DNA of 64,000 bases from contig NZ_JBDXXH010000003.1 in the NCBI RefSeq assembly GCF_040373385.1, positions 372,001 to 436,000 of the forward strand. Reading direction: 5' to 3'. Within the stretch, counting starts at the first letter, position 1. Each line of letters starts with the position of its first letter. Made by a program: the position numbers and the translations under genes. The notes beneath the pieces are model-generated. The model had not been told where the DNA came from. It did no database searches and saw only the letters and a program-made list of their open reading frames with translations. Of the stretch, positions 63,524-64,000 are shown piece after piece. The stretch is from Nitratidesulfovibrio sp. GTDB taxonomy: Bacteria > Desulfobacterota > Desulfovibrionia > Desulfovibrionales > Desulfovibrionaceae.

Positions 63524-64000
63524 CTATTGGCCCATCTGGGCGAAGACCTGCATCAACTTGATGAACGCGGGGCCCATGATGGTCACGAACAGGGCCGGAA
63601 GAATGCAGAACACCAGCGGGAACAGCAGCTTTACCGGCATCTTGGCGGCGATTTCCTCGGCCCGCTGGAAGCGCGTGGTGCGCATGGTGTCGGAGTAGAC
63701 GCGCAGCGTGCTGGAAATGCTGGTGCCGAAGGCATCCGCCTGCACGATGAGCGTGACCAGGCTGTTCACGTCTTCCAGCGCCACGCGCGAGGCCAGGTTC
63801 TTCAGGGCTTCGGAGCGCGACTTGCCCGCGCGCAGTTCCAGGATGACCAGGTTCAGTTCCTCGGCCAGCACCGGGTTGGTGCCCATCATTTCGCGGGCCA
63901 CGCGGGAGAAGGCCTGGTCCAGGCCCATGCCCGCCTCCACGCAGACCACCAGCAGGTCCAGGGCGTCGGGCAGCGAGTTGATGATGTCCAGCCTGCGTGC
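63524..64000 (-). CDS. tadC: TadC-like type II/IV secretion membrane protein (partial)
   Basis: The C-terminal 158 residues of a GspF-domain protein whose start lies beyond the window. The visible part reads LPDALDLLVVCVEAGMGLDQAFSRVAREM, then the loop RAGKSRSEALKNLASR, VNSLVTLIVQADAFGTSISSTLRVYSDTMRTTRFQRAEE, and ends with a membrane helix (LLFPLVFCILPALFVTIMGPAFI). It is an inner-membrane platform protein of the Tad pilus. Convention in Tad loci places tadB just upstream. Confidence 0.93.
   Translation of the reverse strand, partial: ARRLDIINSLPDALDLLVVCVEAGMGLDQAFSRVAREMMGTNPVLAEELNLVILELRAGKSRSEALKNLASRVALEDVNSLVTLIVQADAFGTSISSTLRVYSDTMRTTRFQRAEEIAAKMPVKLLFPLVFCILPALFVTIMGPAFIKLMQVFAQMGQ

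Overview
The window is a GC-rich stretch of a chromosome from a sulfate-reducing deltaproteobacterium of the Desulfovibrio / Nitratidesulfovibrio group. The main reason is a complete qrcABCD locus (a menaquinone reductase found in sulfate reducers), with a Rex-type palindrome upstream, multihaem cytochromes c, a haem-binding chemoreceptor, and a very high density of PAS/histidine-kinase genes. No phage, insertion sequence, CRISPR array or plasmid functions are visible. The exact species cannot be named from the sequence alone.

Layout. 0-4.2 kb: TPM-domain membrane protein, phosphomannomutase, hflK-hflC. 4.2-12.2 kb: a CI/S24-type repressor with palindromic operators, a hybrid kinase, then a histidine kinase plus sigma-54 response regulator pair. 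Behind that pair lie a 46-bp perfect palindrome, a consensus sigma-54 promoter and what looks like a C-rich small RNA gene. 12.2-16.7 kb: FMN riboswitch and ribB, a BrkB/YihY membrane protein, a lytic transglycosylase. 17-21.2 kb: a 1400-residue double hybrid kinase. 21.2-24.4 kb: amino-acid ABC transporter genes without an ATPase. 24.5-29.5 kb: qrcABCD. 29.5-31.6 kb: rfbC-manC sugar-nucleotide genes. 31.8-38.8 kb: hybrid kinase, UPF0060 protein, tRNA-Ser(UGA), glycosyltransferase, PAS-CI regulator, FadL-type porin. 39-45.3 kb: exported nitroreductase, chemoreceptor, tetrahaem cytochrome c and haem-binding chemoreceptor, with three copies of a long hairpin repeat. 45.4-48.2 kb: DUF362 protein and membrane polyferredoxin. 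48.5-50 kb: two duplicated genes for small Met/His-rich exported proteins, each with its own sigma-54 promoter. 50.3-56.1 kb: lepA, lepB, comM-like ATPase and a hypothetical. 56.1-56.8 kb: an AT-richer orphan gene. 56.8-64 kb: a hybrid kinase and the end of a Tad pilus locus (two tadE-like genes, a tadG-like gene, a TPR lipoprotein, partial tadC).

Two systems stand out. The first is a self-contained signalling module at 7.7-12.2 kb: sensor kinase, sigma-54 activator, palindromic site about 120 bp upstream of a perfect -24/-12 promoter, and a transcript of about 190 nt carrying five C-tracts, three of them in predicted hairpin loops, that ends in a strong hairpin. The second is the duplicated sigma-54 pair at 48.5-50 kb. 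Both upstream regions share a 19-bp operator of the form CTGTCC-N7-GGACAG, placed 100-170 bp upstream, as expected for sites of a sigma-54 activator. A third theme is repeats: a long-hairpin family abutting stop codons, and 12-bp minisatellites in linkers and gaps around signalling genes.
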